From the NCBI GenBank assembly GCA_030761205.1, contig JAULJL010000032.1, positions 5,771,134 through 5,835,133 on the forward strand: 64,000 nt of DNA, read 5' to 3'. The first letter of the stretch is position 1. Every line of letters starts with the position of its first letter. The notes below the pieces were generated by a model, which had not been told where the DNA came from, searched no databases, and saw only the letters and a list, made by a program, of their open reading frames with translations. Origin of the DNA: Fremontodendron californicum. Its lineage: Eukaryota > Streptophyta > Magnoliopsida > Malvales > Malvaceae. The position numbers and the translations under genes were made by a program. Positions 22,093 to 33,687 of the stretch are shown in pieces.

Positions 22093-24012
22093 GATTTTTT
22101 TTATCACAATATAGGCAAAAAAAATTTATTTATCGAAATACCGTTGTTTTCAAATTAATTCTCAAAATCCGCTTATTTTTAACAAGTTGGGAAATCGCCA
22201 TGGGCCATGACGATTTCCCATCTGTATTTTTCAAAAAAATGAAAAAATCAGTTGGGAAATGGCCATGGCCCATGGCAATTTTCCAACTGATTTTTTTTTT
22301 TTTCATTTTTTGTATTTTAATGTTAAAAATTGCAAACGGGTATAAAAAAATTTACAAAAAAATCCCTTGGTTTGTTTTTTTATTTTTTTTACAATATATA
22401 TACTAAAATTTTATAATTTATTTAATTTTATAAAAAATAAAATTTAATTTCTTATTGAAATTTTATAAATAAAAAAATTAAATTTTTTATTGAAATTTTA
22501 TAAAAAATAAAATTTAATTTCTTATTGAAATTTTATAAAAAATAAAATTTAATTTCTTATTGAAATTTTATAAAAAATAAAATTTAATTTCTTATTGAAA
22601 TTTTATAAAAAATAAAATTTAAATTCTTATTGAAATTTCAGGAAAAATAAAATTTAATTTGTTATTTTAATTTTATAAAAAATAAATTTTTTGATACAGA
22701 AAAAAATAAGTTTCTTTGTCTCTAAATTTAAGTATTAATTAAAGTTGAATAAATATTTACATATTTATGCTCATTTACATTAACGCTAAGCTTATAAAGT
22801 ATCAATAATTCGATCAACAATAAACCCTTTGACAACAAAATATAATGTTGATGTACAATATTTATTAATGAATCTAGACTGTTTCATTTTTTTAAAATTT
22901 CTAATCTATTTTAACTACTTGAGAAAAATATTATAAATTTACGTTTTTTTTTATTTTTATTTTTAATTTGCAATATCTAAAAGTCAGATCAATATGCATA
23001 TCATTTGAAGTAATGCTCAGTTGGTTCCTTATTTCATTATTGAACAGTAATACAGTATCATGGAGAAGTTATAAACATTAAATTTTAAATTCATGTCTTT
23101 GTCTTTCATTTTTAGCAACCAAATTATTGCAAAATTCAAGACAAACCAAAGGTTAGAAACTTAGATCTAAAATAATCCAGAATAAAAGGATTGGCCTAAC
23201 AAATGAAATTATCTCCTTTCATCAGAAACTAAAAACAACATATTCAATAACTATTCTGTAAATTGAAGAACTTGCATTGTCATTAGAGAGTTTTCTTAGG
23301 ACATCAATAATGCACCATATCCATCAAGCATGTTGAAGTTCAAGGGTTAGAAGAAAAGCAAATATCATCAAGCATGTTGAACTTACCTTGTCATTAGAGA
23401 GTTTTCTTATTTTTTATAAAATTTTAATAAGAAATTAATTTTTTTATATAAAATTTCAATAAGAAATTTATTTATATTTTTTAAAAATTTCAATAAAAAT
23501 TAATTTTTTTAAAAATTTCAATAAGAAATTAAATTTTATTTTTTATAAAATAAAAAAATTAAAAAATTTTAGTATATATATTTAAAAAAAAAAACAAACA
23601 AAAGAACTTTTTTTATTTAAATTTTTTTATACCCGTTTGCAATTTTTAAAATTAAAATACAAAAATGAAAAAATCAGTTGGAAAATCGCCATGGGCCATG
23701 GCGATTTCCCAACTGATTCTTTTTTTTATTATTTTTTTTTTGAAAAATACAGTTGGGATATCGCCATGGGCCATGGCGATTTCCCAACTGTATTTTTCAT
23801 TTTTAAAAAAAAAAAAATACAGTTGGGAAATCGCCATAGGCCATGGCGATTTTCCAACGGTATTTTTCAATTTTTTTAAAAAGTTCAGTTGGGAAATCGC
23901 CATGGGCCATGGTGATTTCCCAACTTGTTAAAAAATAAGCGAATTTTGGGAATTAATTTGAAAACAACGGTATTTTGGTAAAATTTTTTGGCTATATTGT
24001 GATAAAAAAGCC
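22093..24012. mobile_element. Fold-back Mutator-like element (MULE 2) inside the solo LTR
   Basis: A 9-bp duplication TCCATATGC flanks it (22084-22092 and 24013-24021). The ends (TTTTTTATCACAATATA-GGC type) match those of MULE 1. Arms contain serial palindromes on TTGGGAAATCGCCATGGGCC: two in the left arm (about 22185-22285) and four in the right arm (23676-23719, 23750-23791, 23819-23862, 23885-23926). The next inward layer is AATAAAATTTAATTTCTTATTGAAATTTT-type tandem sequence, also inverted between the arms (22390-22680; 23400-23580). The centre (about 22690-23400) is unique and not self-complementary. No transposase is seen. Confidence 0.9.
22690..23400. other. Unique centre of MULE 2, possible captured host sequence
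   Basis: This 700-bp stretch differs from the arms in composition and holds a short duplication: CATCAAGCATGTTGAA and GTCATTAGAGAGTTTTCTTA each occur twice (near 23283-23335 and 23367-23410). On the minus strand one copy reads ...AATGACAAG|GTAAGT, a good donor site, next to a short open stretch. It could be a captured gene piece (Pack-MULE). I could not identify a source. Confidence 0.35.
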
Positions 24013-24754
24013 TCCATATGCCATGTCATTCACTCATACGCCATGTCATTAGTAGTAATTTGCATATTCATAACTATTTCTTTTAAATGCTTTTTAATGC
24101 AATAAAAATAATGGTTTTCAATAAAATAAAGTTATTCCCGAGTTAAAATAATTCATGAGTTCTCCTTCGGGCTGTCGTGGAGGACATCATCAATTATTAT
24201 TAATAACGGAATATCTTTTTTTCAAAACGAGAATGATTCGAATTTTTTTTCAAATAAATAAAAATTTATATATTTTGCCGGGTCTGCCAGGGAATGTAGG
24301 AAAATTTTGAATTAATAAATTTCAAATCATTTTCAAATCAAGTGGAATTATTATTTTTTAAAACGGGAATTATTTTTAAATACCAATTTCAAAAATGATT
24401 TTTACCGAGACTCGAGATAACATACAATTAACAAGGTACCGTTTTACACGGGCGTTGCGGGGGTGCTAATCCTTCCTCGCGCGTAACCGACTTCTGAACC
24501 CGCTTTTTGATTTTCTCTGGTTTAAAGCGCAAATTTCAAAATGATTATTAATTTTAAAATATTTTACAAAATCGGTTTTAATAGGTGGCCGATCACACTT
24601 AGTCAAAAAAAGATTTGTGGCGACTCCATTTCGTTTTCTGAGGTTGTTTATAAACCTTCATTATATTTCAAGAGAAATTAAGTCGTCTTTTTCTCTGTTA
24701 TTTTTCCTACCTCACTCGAACGGATCCCCTAACGAAGGACGGATCGACAATTAA

Positions 24755-26138
24755 TATCTATAAAAACTCACAAACTCTTTTTATTTGCATAAAAATTACA
24801 TGAGTTCTTGATGGATTAACTTTATTACTGTGTATTTTTGTTGAAGTTGTGTTGTTTTTACTTATTTTTATTTACTTTGGTATTTAGATATAGATTATGA
24901 TTGAAGAGATAAGAGAAAATAAAGAATGAGAGTAATTAAGACTTGAGAGAAATAGTGAAAGAATCGAATTGATTTTTTTTGTAAAGACCCATTTAATTGT
25001 ACTTTCATATTTTTACAATGATTTTGGAAACGTGAAATTTTTTTTTGGTAGAGATAGAAATATGTTGCAGGAGAGAAAGAGAAGATAATGGATTGAAAAA
25101 AGAAAATGAACATGTGGAATATAATGCTGTTGTGGCTTAAAGTATTTCATTGAGGGAAATAAGATTACAAGTACCCCTATCAAAGAATAAATATTTTATT
25201 TTACCTTGGTGTAGGAAAAAAACTCCCAAAAACGAAGTGGCCATGGTGACGAGTTTTTTCCCACTCTGATATTGTTTTAAATCTTTATTCCTAAATAAGA
25301 GCATTTTTAATATTATTTCTTAAAATAAGGTATTTAAGCCACATCAATTACCATCTTATTTCTATTTTATTTTCATTTTTTCTTTCTTTTTCATCTTTTT
25401 CGATTTTCTTTTTCTAAAACAATTATCACTTTATTTTCTTTAGTCTTTACATTTCCACCATCCTAAATCAATGGCTTTCCTTTATCGTTTTTTTCCAATT
25501 TCCTCTCTCACTTTGATTCTCAAGTCCCACCTAAAATTCTAATCAAACGAATTTTGGGCTTAAAAAAATGCAAATGCTTCTGTTTGACAACTAAGAATAT
25601 GCAGGAAAATTGTAAATAGAATTTTTTTAAAAAACTCCAACCTTCGGTTGCCTAGAACTTTTTTTAAGAGAACATCTCTAAAACTGTAAATTCTTATAAA
25701 TATATACAAAACCCATAATGCATAAATTCATTCTAGACTTTGAGATATTTAATCTTGACAATATACTTCTTTTATTTAAGGTTAGGACTTCAAAGAAAAA
25801 TAGAGATATTCTCAAATAACTTAATTTCTTTTTCCTAAATTCTTGAGATGATGAGATGTATTGAATATTTCAATTAAGATACTTAAATACAATCTGGTCC
25901 AATATGTAATAAAAAAAGTGAAATGAAAAACCATAAATCCACAGACCAGACAGTTTGTTAACTTGGATTCTTTTTGTTTCTAATTTCAATTACCTAACTT
26001 TTAATTAATTTAGATAAGTTATTTGATAACAATTATTTGTTTTCAAATAAAAAAACGAAAATAAAACTCAATTTCACATGGGTAAGTTTTTGCCAGGTAA
26101 AAAAAGTGACAAAATGCTAAAACTCAATTTCACATGAG
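24755..26138. repeat. Right arm of the large inverted repeat and diverged repeat copies, no gene
   Basis: About 24885-25235 is the reverse complement of 16955-17330. A further loose copy in the opposite sense (AAATAAGAGCATTTTTAATATT, TATTTAAGCCACATCAA) spans about 25285-25400. 25560-26060 is AT-rich with nothing recognisable. At 26070-26138 a short tandem duplication (TAAGTTTTTGCCA...GTGACAAAATGCT) begins. Confidence 0.55.
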
Positions 26139-26147
26139 TAAGTTTTT

Positions 26148-26708
26148 GGGTTAAAGTACTTAAATACTCATTTTATTATAGTTAAAAGTGTATTTTAGTT
26201 CCTGTACAATAAAAATGAGTAATTTAATTTTTGTACGTTTGAAATTGGTGCAAAGAAGTAAAATTGGTAGCAGTGTTAATGGAAAACCGTCTAAATGCTG
26301 ACATGGACATGTGAAACTGATAGAAAATATTACTTAGAAAAAAAAATGATGACGTGTCAAATTTTTTTACTCAAGCGGAATTTAGAAAAACATAATTTTT
26401 TTACCCAAATTTCTCTCTTACATGTAAAAACATTTCATATTTTTTTTTTCGAAGTCATCTATTCTATCAATTTTTAAATTCCACCTGAGCAAAAAAATTT
26501 GACACATCATCATTTTTTTTCAAGTCATCTATTCTGTCAGTTTCACATATTCACATCAGCATTTAAACGGTTTTCCATTAACACTGTTACCAATTTTACT
26601 TCTTTGCACCAATTTCAAACATATAAGGATTAAATTACTCACTTTTATAATATAGGGACTAAAATACATTTTTGATTATAATGGAAGGATAACATAGATA
26701 CTTTAACC
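26148..26708. mobile_element. MULE-type MITE, 561 bp, with long inverted arms
   Basis: It starts GGGTTAAAGTACTTAAATAC and ends in the inverted form (ATAGATACTTTAACC). A 9-bp duplication TAAGTTTTT flanks it (26139-26147 and 26709-26717). The arms are complementary for about 250 bp (for example GAAATTGGTGCAAAGAAGTA against its mirror near 26600), leaving a loop of about 60-80 bp. It is non-coding. Confidence 0.85.
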
Positions 26709-26717
26709 TAAGTTTTT

Positions 26718-27214
26718 GCCATTTAACCAGTGACAAAATGCTTATGTGGCTTAAACAACTTATTTAAAGAAAAAAAAAAATTAAAAGTATCCTCATTTAG
26801 TAATAAAGATTTTAACTTTACCCTCCCCTTAGAAGAAACTCCCATAGTGACAAGGTCAGTTTCCAACTGCCGTGGATCAATCATGATGACCGTGTTATCC
26901 TCCATCTCTCCTCTCTCTATATATATACTATAATTTCAGACACTCATATGTAAAAAAAAAAAAAATAGTTTTTATAAGTGGATAATTTTTTGAAAAATGG
27001 ATAGTTTTTTAGAAGTAAATAAGTAATTTTTTTTGTAAAAAATTATTATATAAAATATTAAAATACATAATTATTTTTATTTTTTATTTTTTAATACTTA
27101 ATGATTTTTTTTTTTTTTTATATTTTCCCTAATTGAGTTGGTGTCATTTGACTCATTGGCACTAACTCAATCATTTTTTTTTATAATAGTATGGATATCA
27201 ATCGTATCATCCAT
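26718..27214. other. Repeat remnant and AT-rich DNA, no gene
   Basis: 26718-26830 continues the pre-insertion sequence (GCCATTTAACCAGTGACAAAATGCTTATG) and then resembles the inverted-repeat arms in antisense. The rest is A/T homopolymer-rich. Confidence 0.45.
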
Positions 27215-27452
27215 TATGGACGGATCCGATTCCAACAATCTACTAAAAAAGTCTGGATCATGTCAGCTCTCAAAGGATGATATGGATACCATATGCAACT
27301 TAACTGAAGCCTATTTGGGTTCGGACATGAGAAATTTTGTGAAGGATGCTGCTATCTGTCCAGTGATAGATGCTACAAAGGAAGGCATCGACCTAAAAAT
27401 GATGAAATTGGAGGATTTGAGACCAGTGTTGCTCAAGGACTTTGAGAATTAA
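27215..27452 (+). pseudogene. Fragment of an AAA ATPase C-terminal region (fidgetin-like/spastin class)
   Basis: The frame reads LSKDDMDTICNLTEAYLGSD, then MRNFVKDAA, KEGIDLKMMKLEDLRP and LLKDFEN before a stop at 27450. In meiotic-clade AAA ATPases of plants (FIGL1/spastin-like) the helical C-terminal part of the AAA module reads LTEGYSGSDMKNLVKDA...RPV..DFE, which this follows closely. The Walker A and B parts, the arginine finger and the final VRPSVS tail are absent, so it cannot be a working ATPase. Upstream sequence (27138-27214) does not match the family. Low-complexity DNA surrounds it, so it is a stranded gene piece, possibly carried there by a transposon. The family call rests on memory of the motif. 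Confidence 0.6.
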
Positions 27453-28830
27453 TGCTTAGCAAGAGGTGACGCCTTCAGTTTGCGAGCTTTTCGATTTGAG
27501 ATCTTTTGTCTTTTCAATTTTCTTCATTTTAATTATACTCTTCTACTATTTATAATTGTTAACTGTTGTTAACAAGGAATTTACTTATGGTTAGTGTGAG
27601 ATTTTGAGTTCTATATACTGGGTTGTTTGAGAAATCTGCTGAGATTGTTCTCTATGCCTGTTTCCTTTTTGATATACTTATTGATTCAAATTCCTGAATG
27701 TAAAACTAGAATTGATTAAGGTGAGATAGATACAGTCACGGATTTAAATAATGACTCTAACGTAATATTACGATCGTTTTTTTACAATTTTAATTCTCTT
27801 CGCTTTAATATTCATCATCGATATTTCTCGCAACAACATTTGTTACATCTTTACCGCAATTTTAATTTAAATTAGTATCGTGAGCACATGGTTGTTTTGG
27901 ATGATTCGAGGAGCCATTCAATTTTTTCATGGGGAACTGAATTGTTCTGCACGTTAGAACTGTTGCTGTTCCACTTATTAAATGCCAGGTGTTTTTACTG
28001 AGTCTTTTTATTTTTAACTTACCAATCAGAAAACTTTGATTCAAGTTCTTAAAACAAGTGAAAATAGAATTCTTTAAGGAGAAACAGTCGGCAAAAATTT
28101 GCAAATTGCTTAGGTTTAAGGTGGACTCCGATCACTCACAATTTCTACAACATTGTTTTGGCCGATCGATTCAATTAAAAAATTTTAAATTTTAAATATA
28201 TGTTTTTTATATTAAATAAGTATTACATATAATAAATTTTTAATATAAATATGTATTTAATTTAATAAAATATATTTTAATATAAACTAAAAAATTAAAT
28301 GATCAAAATTCATCACTTGTAAAAATAAAAAAATAATAAAAAATAAACATAAATCATTTTTATTTAAATTAATTTTTTATTGATTTAATTCATTTTTATC
28401 GATTCGAGAAAATCTCAATTTCATTAAACATATTGGATCGAAGAAACTTCTAATTTTGAATTAAATCAATCCAACTGAATGATCTTATATGATTTTTTTT
28501 TTTTTTAATCATGCATATTTGATGAGATTACATCCGTATTCTATCATTGTCCTATAGATAATGTCAATTTCTACATTTTTTTTTGGGGTTCATTTAACAT
28601 ATCTATGGAACTAGTGTCCTAAATCCTAATTAATATGGACCTAATAAACTAATATCTGTCAATCAACCAATATTTCGAGCACAACTCTTTTTTAATTGAG
28701 AGAGGGATTCGAATTTGTCCTTTCATTGAGGAGGAGATCATAAATTAATTAGGTTGATAATTGCACTCATACTCTATGAGTAATTGGATTTCTTAACCCG
28801 AATGGATATGGGTTTATTTTTTATTTGATT
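27453..28830. other. Intergenic stretch with no recognisable gene
   Basis: AT-rich with scattered moderate-complexity patches (27460-28140). The 80-codon minus-strand frame (27862-28104) has no recognisable motif. 28170-28400 is low-complexity TTTAATATAAA-type sequence. Confidence 0.4.
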
Positions 28831-29259
28831 TAGGGGGTGAGCAAACAGTCGGGTTACCGACTTTACTAACCGAAACCGATCTTATTCGGTTGGTTCAGTT
28901 TGGTTTATTCGGTTGCAATTGTAATCGATTTTCTTGTTTGGTTTAAACGTGTATAATCGGTTGGTATGCGGTATTTTTTTTTCAAACCGAATCGATTGAA
29001 AAAACCGACACTTAATTTAAAATATATATATATATATATATATTTATTTAAACCAAACCCAAAACCCTTACCCATTATTATTTGGTCCAAGCCCAAAGGT
29101 CAAAGATCCCTTTGTGTTTGCCCAAGTACCCAACCCAACCCATCCCATTCCCATCCGGCCATCCATTATCCAACCATTACCCATCCGACCATCCAACCCC
29201 ACCCATCCCTAACCCTAAATGGCTAAACCATCATAATCGATGAAACCCTAAACGACCTG
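28831..29259. mobile_element. Truncated hAT-like repeat interrupted by the antisense LTR element
   Basis: TAGGGGGTGAGCAAACAGTC resembles the start of many plant hAT-type MITEs, and is followed by repeated ACCGA/TCGGT words and an (AT)n run (about 29019-29042). The matching right end is not found before the LTR begins at 29260, so it may lie beyond the antisense element. Confidence 0.4.
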
Positions 29260-32200
29260 TGTCGCAACTTAAAAAATAACAAATCTCATCGCAAGACTTT
29301 ATTATTCGTTAAGCGTGACATTAAAAAAAACGGAAAAAAAGTCGACTTAATTTCTCTTGAAAAATGAAGGTTTTGAAAATGACCTTGAAAAAGATATGGA
29401 GTCGCCACCAAACTTTTTTAGCTAGGTGTGATCGACCATCTATTAAAACCGATTTTATAAAATATTTTAAAATTAATTAAAATATTTTTAAAACCAATTT
29501 CAAGTCTGAGTTTTAAACCAGAGAAATTAAAGAAGCGGGTTCGGGACTCGGTTACGTGTGGGGAAGGATTAGCACCTCCACAACGCCCGTATAAAACGAT
29601 ACCTTATTAATCATGTGTTATCTCTAGTCTCGGTAAAAAGTCAGTTTTAAATTTAGTATTTCAAGTTAAATCCCAATTTAATGAAAAAATAATTCCATTT
29701 TTAATTGAAAATGATCCGGAATTTATAAATTCAAAATTTTTCTATATTCTCCAACAAACGTGGCAAAATATAAAAATTTTTATTAGTTTGGAAAATTTTT
29801 CGAATCATTCTCATTTTAAAGAAGATATTCCGTTATTAATGATAATTGATGATATCCTCCCAGCAAACCCGACAGAGAATTCATAATTATTTTAACTCGG
29901 GAATATCTTTATTTTATTGAAAATCATTACCTTTTTGAAAATATTTTAAAAAAATATGAATATGTATGACATAAATAAAATGACATAGAAAAGTCTAAAT
30001 AATATAATGCAACTTAAATGATATGATATAATTTAAATGTCTTAGCATATTCTAAATGAAATGAAATATCCTAAGTTATATGATATATTCTAAATGAAAT
30101 GAAATGACCTTGGTTACATGATATATTCTATATGAAATGTAATATCCTAAATCATATGATACATTCTAAATGAAATAAAATATCCTAAGTGACATAATAT
30201 ATTCTAAATGAAATGAAATGACTTAGGTAACATAATATATTCTACATGAAATGAAATGACCTAGGTAACATAATATATTCTATATGAAATGAAATAATTT
30301 AAATGACATGGCAAATATAAAATGATATGGTATATAATCTAAATGACATGAAATATAAAATAATGCTATCATATAATATGCATGAAAATAAAAATAAAAA
30401 TAATAATGCATGAACATAGCATATACTAAATAATATGACAAAAATAACTAAATAAAAAGCGTATGATACCAAGAAATATTCAAAACCATATAATAAACAA
30501 TATAACATCAAAAATATAAATCAAAATAATAACAATACCATAGAAATTATCATAGCAAAAATCACATATTATATAAAATGCATGAATATGGAAAATGCAA
30601 TGCATGAAAGTGTATTTTTTCCTTTAATTAAGGAAATCCGTATATCTAAAAAGATATCCGGCTACCTTAGGAAAATATATCAAATTAAATATTCTAAAAC
30701 CAAAATACTCTGTGATTGTTTGAAAACAATTTTGAAAAGCTTAGATTAAAAATAAAAACTTAGCTAAACCCTTTTTAAATGGCTCTAATTTCCTAAGTTT
30801 AAAATTCTGGACTTGACCACCCTTAACCCGAGACTTAAAATATCATTTTTAGAGTTTAAAAAGGATTAGAAACTACCCTAAGTCAGTAGCTAAACTTCGT
30901 AATCAGCCCCCTCTAAGTAACCTAACCAAAATAGAAAAATGATTTTCCTTCAAATTCAATTCTGACTCCACTGTCCAGTTTAAAAAAATAATTTTTTACC
31001 CTATTTTTATAAATCAAAAAATCTAAAAACAATACTGGAGACTCAAAACATGTAAAACTACATGGAAAAAATCGGCTTAATTTTCTGATTAAATATGACT
31101 GCCCAGAAAAATCGGGAAAGTACGAGTATTGGGTAAAAAACTGTTTTGCCAAAACACATTCTTTTGCCTTTGATAAAATCATTTAAAAACCAAAGTAAAA
31201 ATATTAAAGACTCTCTAAATGACTCACAAACAGTAGCTAACACTTTTGAAAAGTTAGACAACAATTGGCTAAGTAAAAAAAATCACAAAGGTAGAATAAT
31301 CAATTTGACAACTCTTTAATTTTCCACAAGTATGCTCAAGTGAGCATGACTTTGAGCCATTGATTGGCCTAAGTCATAAGTCAAGTGGCATGGACATGAA
31401 ATGCATGAAAAATACAGCAAATATGATGCATGAAATGCATGATTTAAAACCTAAATGACATGAAAAATGCATGGCATCAATAAAATGACCTAGACCTAAA
31501 TGAACTTGCATGGCATTTAATGCAACCTAGGTATAAAATGCATGGCAAACAAACCAATCCTAAACCTAAAATATGCATGGCAATAACACAAACACATGGC
31601 ATGCTTAAACAAAATACTCAACCAAACATCATGAAAATACAAACCTGTCAACTAACATAACAAAAATGCACACACAAAGCAAACAAAATGAAGGTGGCCG
31701 AATGGCCTCATGTTCAAAATGAGCATGGCATTTTCACAAACACTTGATATACTAACATGCTTAACTAAAGAATAACACTCAAATCATGCAAATATAAAGT
31801 AGAGGCATGAAAACCAACAAGCATTTTCACAAACACATGAATTACAAAATATAAAACATAAACAAACTTAAACATTTTGAAAACAGAAAATAAAAAATGC
31901 AAGAATAGTAAAATAAACATGATAATAGACTCAAAAATGGAAATAAGCAAGCAACCACATTAAAACAAGCTTCAAGTTTATGTATTAAAAGAAGATATAA
32001 ATCATCAAAATACCAAGAATAACATGAAATAACAAAGCAAACAGCAACTCTAAAAAAAAAGGAAACTAGGCCATTCGGCCATATCCAAAATCAAAGGGAA
32101 AAAAATTTCAAGAGCTTTTTACAAGAAAGGATGAAGAATGAACTTAAAGAAGAACATTAAAAACACTTATTTAAAAAGAAAAATCAAAAGAAACTTACCA

Positions 32201-33687
32201 AAATAATAATCAAAGCAGCAAATCAAGAATGGAAAATCAAAGAAAGTGCAAGAGTATGGTGCTTAAAGCAACCTCTGGAAGCTATCTTTCAAGCTTTTTC
32301 TCTTCTAACTTTTTTTTCTTTTCTAAACTTTTCTTTTTGCTTTTCAAAAATGGAGAGAAAATTAGCCAAAAGCAAGAGAGAATAGAGAGTGAATGTCTGA
32401 AAATGAAAGAGAGAATGCCTTTCTTTAGTGTGGCCGAAACCCCCTTCTAGGCTAGGATGTTGTCATTTTTTCGTCAACTAATTTTCATCCAAGGGCTATT
32501 GATCCAAGATGTTTAAAACATGAAATTATCACCCTTAGATTAGGCCATCAGCTATCCACAATTACAGCTATTCAAGAATCTTAAGCCATTATGTTGACAT
32601 TGGTCCATGTGGCTTATTTGCAAATGCTTGATCAAAAAAATAACTAACTAACTCTTCATTGTTGGCCTTTCGATTAAAAAAATCAGAAACTTCCTACCCA
32701 TCTTTGGGCCTTGGCCAGCCAGCCCCCTAATTCCAGCCCATGTTTCATTTTTTAAAAGGCAAGAAGAGCCCTTTTCGGTTTCTTGGGTAAAATGACTATT
32801 TTGCCCCCCGAGCATAAATAAATGGCAAACGGACTCCAAATTCAAATTTTCTTTTTTCAATACTTTCAAAATAATAAAAAATTTAATTCTGGAAGTTTCA
32901 AAATTTTTCGAGTCCACTTTCTATTTATTTGGATTTTTTCTTCCAAAATTGCCCTTTTATGCCCCCAAACTTTACCATTTTTTAAACGAGCTCCAAATCC
33001 AGATTTTTCTTCACCAATCTCTTCCAAATAATTTAAAAGTGTGATCTGAAAGTTTTCATAATTTTTGGAACTCATTTGGTATTTTTTCGGGATTTATCTG
33101 CTTGAATTACTGCATAGGGGGCCCGGGATTTGACCATTTTGCAAACGAACTCCGAATAAATATTTTATTTCTCCAATCTCTTCCAAATAATTTAAAAATG
33201 AGATTTGAAAATTTTTAGAATTTTTGGAGTTCATTTGCTATTTTTTTCGAGATTTATCGTCTTGAATTTCTGCATATGAGACCAGGGATTTGACCATTTT
33301 GCAAACGAACTCCGAATCAAGATTTTCTTTCCCCAATCTCTTCCAAATGATTTAAGAATGATATTTGCAATTTTTCAGAATTTGTGGAGTTCATTTGCTA
33401 TTTTTCCCAAAATTTCCAATTTTGCCCTTTTGCCTCCGAAACCCGATTTGCTCAAAACAAGTCCGATTTTAGATTTTCTTCAAAATGAGTATTGGTCTAT
33501 CCTTTTTTTTTTTAATCACTCCTCATCCATTAGGGGCTTTAGTCCTACCGAATCGGGCCATTTCTGTAATTCTTCCCAATTTCACCGAAATCCACCAAAA
33601 ACCCTAATTCTCAGTTTTCTTCTGGATTGACTTTTCTTTCAATTTTTCTTTCAAAGGGCTTCTCCATTACCCGTAGTCAGTGCTTAT
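29260..33687 (-). mobile_element. 3' LTR of the antisense element, part 1 (LTR D, distal portion)
   Basis: On the plus strand it begins TGTCGCAACTTAAAAAATAA, the reverse complement of the LTR 3' end, and runs to ...CAGTGCTTAT at the insertion point. It continues without loss at 54418. It has the ACGTGTGGGGAAGGATTAGC island, GGAGTCGCCACC (29398-29409, the PBS-like motif in antisense) and the tandem block (about 32990-33420). Total LTR length without the insert is about 4.81 kb, shorter than LTRs A-C. Confidence 0.9.
33683..33687. other. 5-bp target site duplication CTTAT, left copy
   Basis: CTTAT directly precedes the 5' LTR of the sense element; the matching copy is at 54413-54417. The uninterrupted order CAGTGCTTATCTTTCATTT is preserved in LTR E near 63718-63736, which confirms the pre-insertion site. 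Confidence 0.95.

Larger units (their letters stand above)
17735..24749 (+). mobile_element. Solo LTR of a divergent Tat/Ogre subfamily (LTR F)
   Basis: It starts TATAGACACCTAATCTTGTCC and ends GGATCGACA, diverged versions of the ends of the other LTRs. A perfect 5-bp duplication ATTAA flanks it (17730-17734 and 24750-24754), and no internal region or second LTR is present, so it is a solo LTR left by LTR-LTR recombination. With the MULE at 22093-24012 and its duplication removed the length is about 5.09 kb. It has the same landmarks as the others: W-box array (17867-17945), about 158-bp tandem block (about 18600-19150), GC-richer island GGGCGTTGCGGGGGTGC (about 24450) and TGGCGACTCCA (24618-24628). 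It is clearly more diverged than LTRs A-E. Confidence 0.9.

Noticed and set aside
28831..29259. Complete hAT MITE
   Set aside because: Only the left end is seen; no right end or 8-bp duplication before the LTR at 29260, so it is listed only as a truncated repeat.
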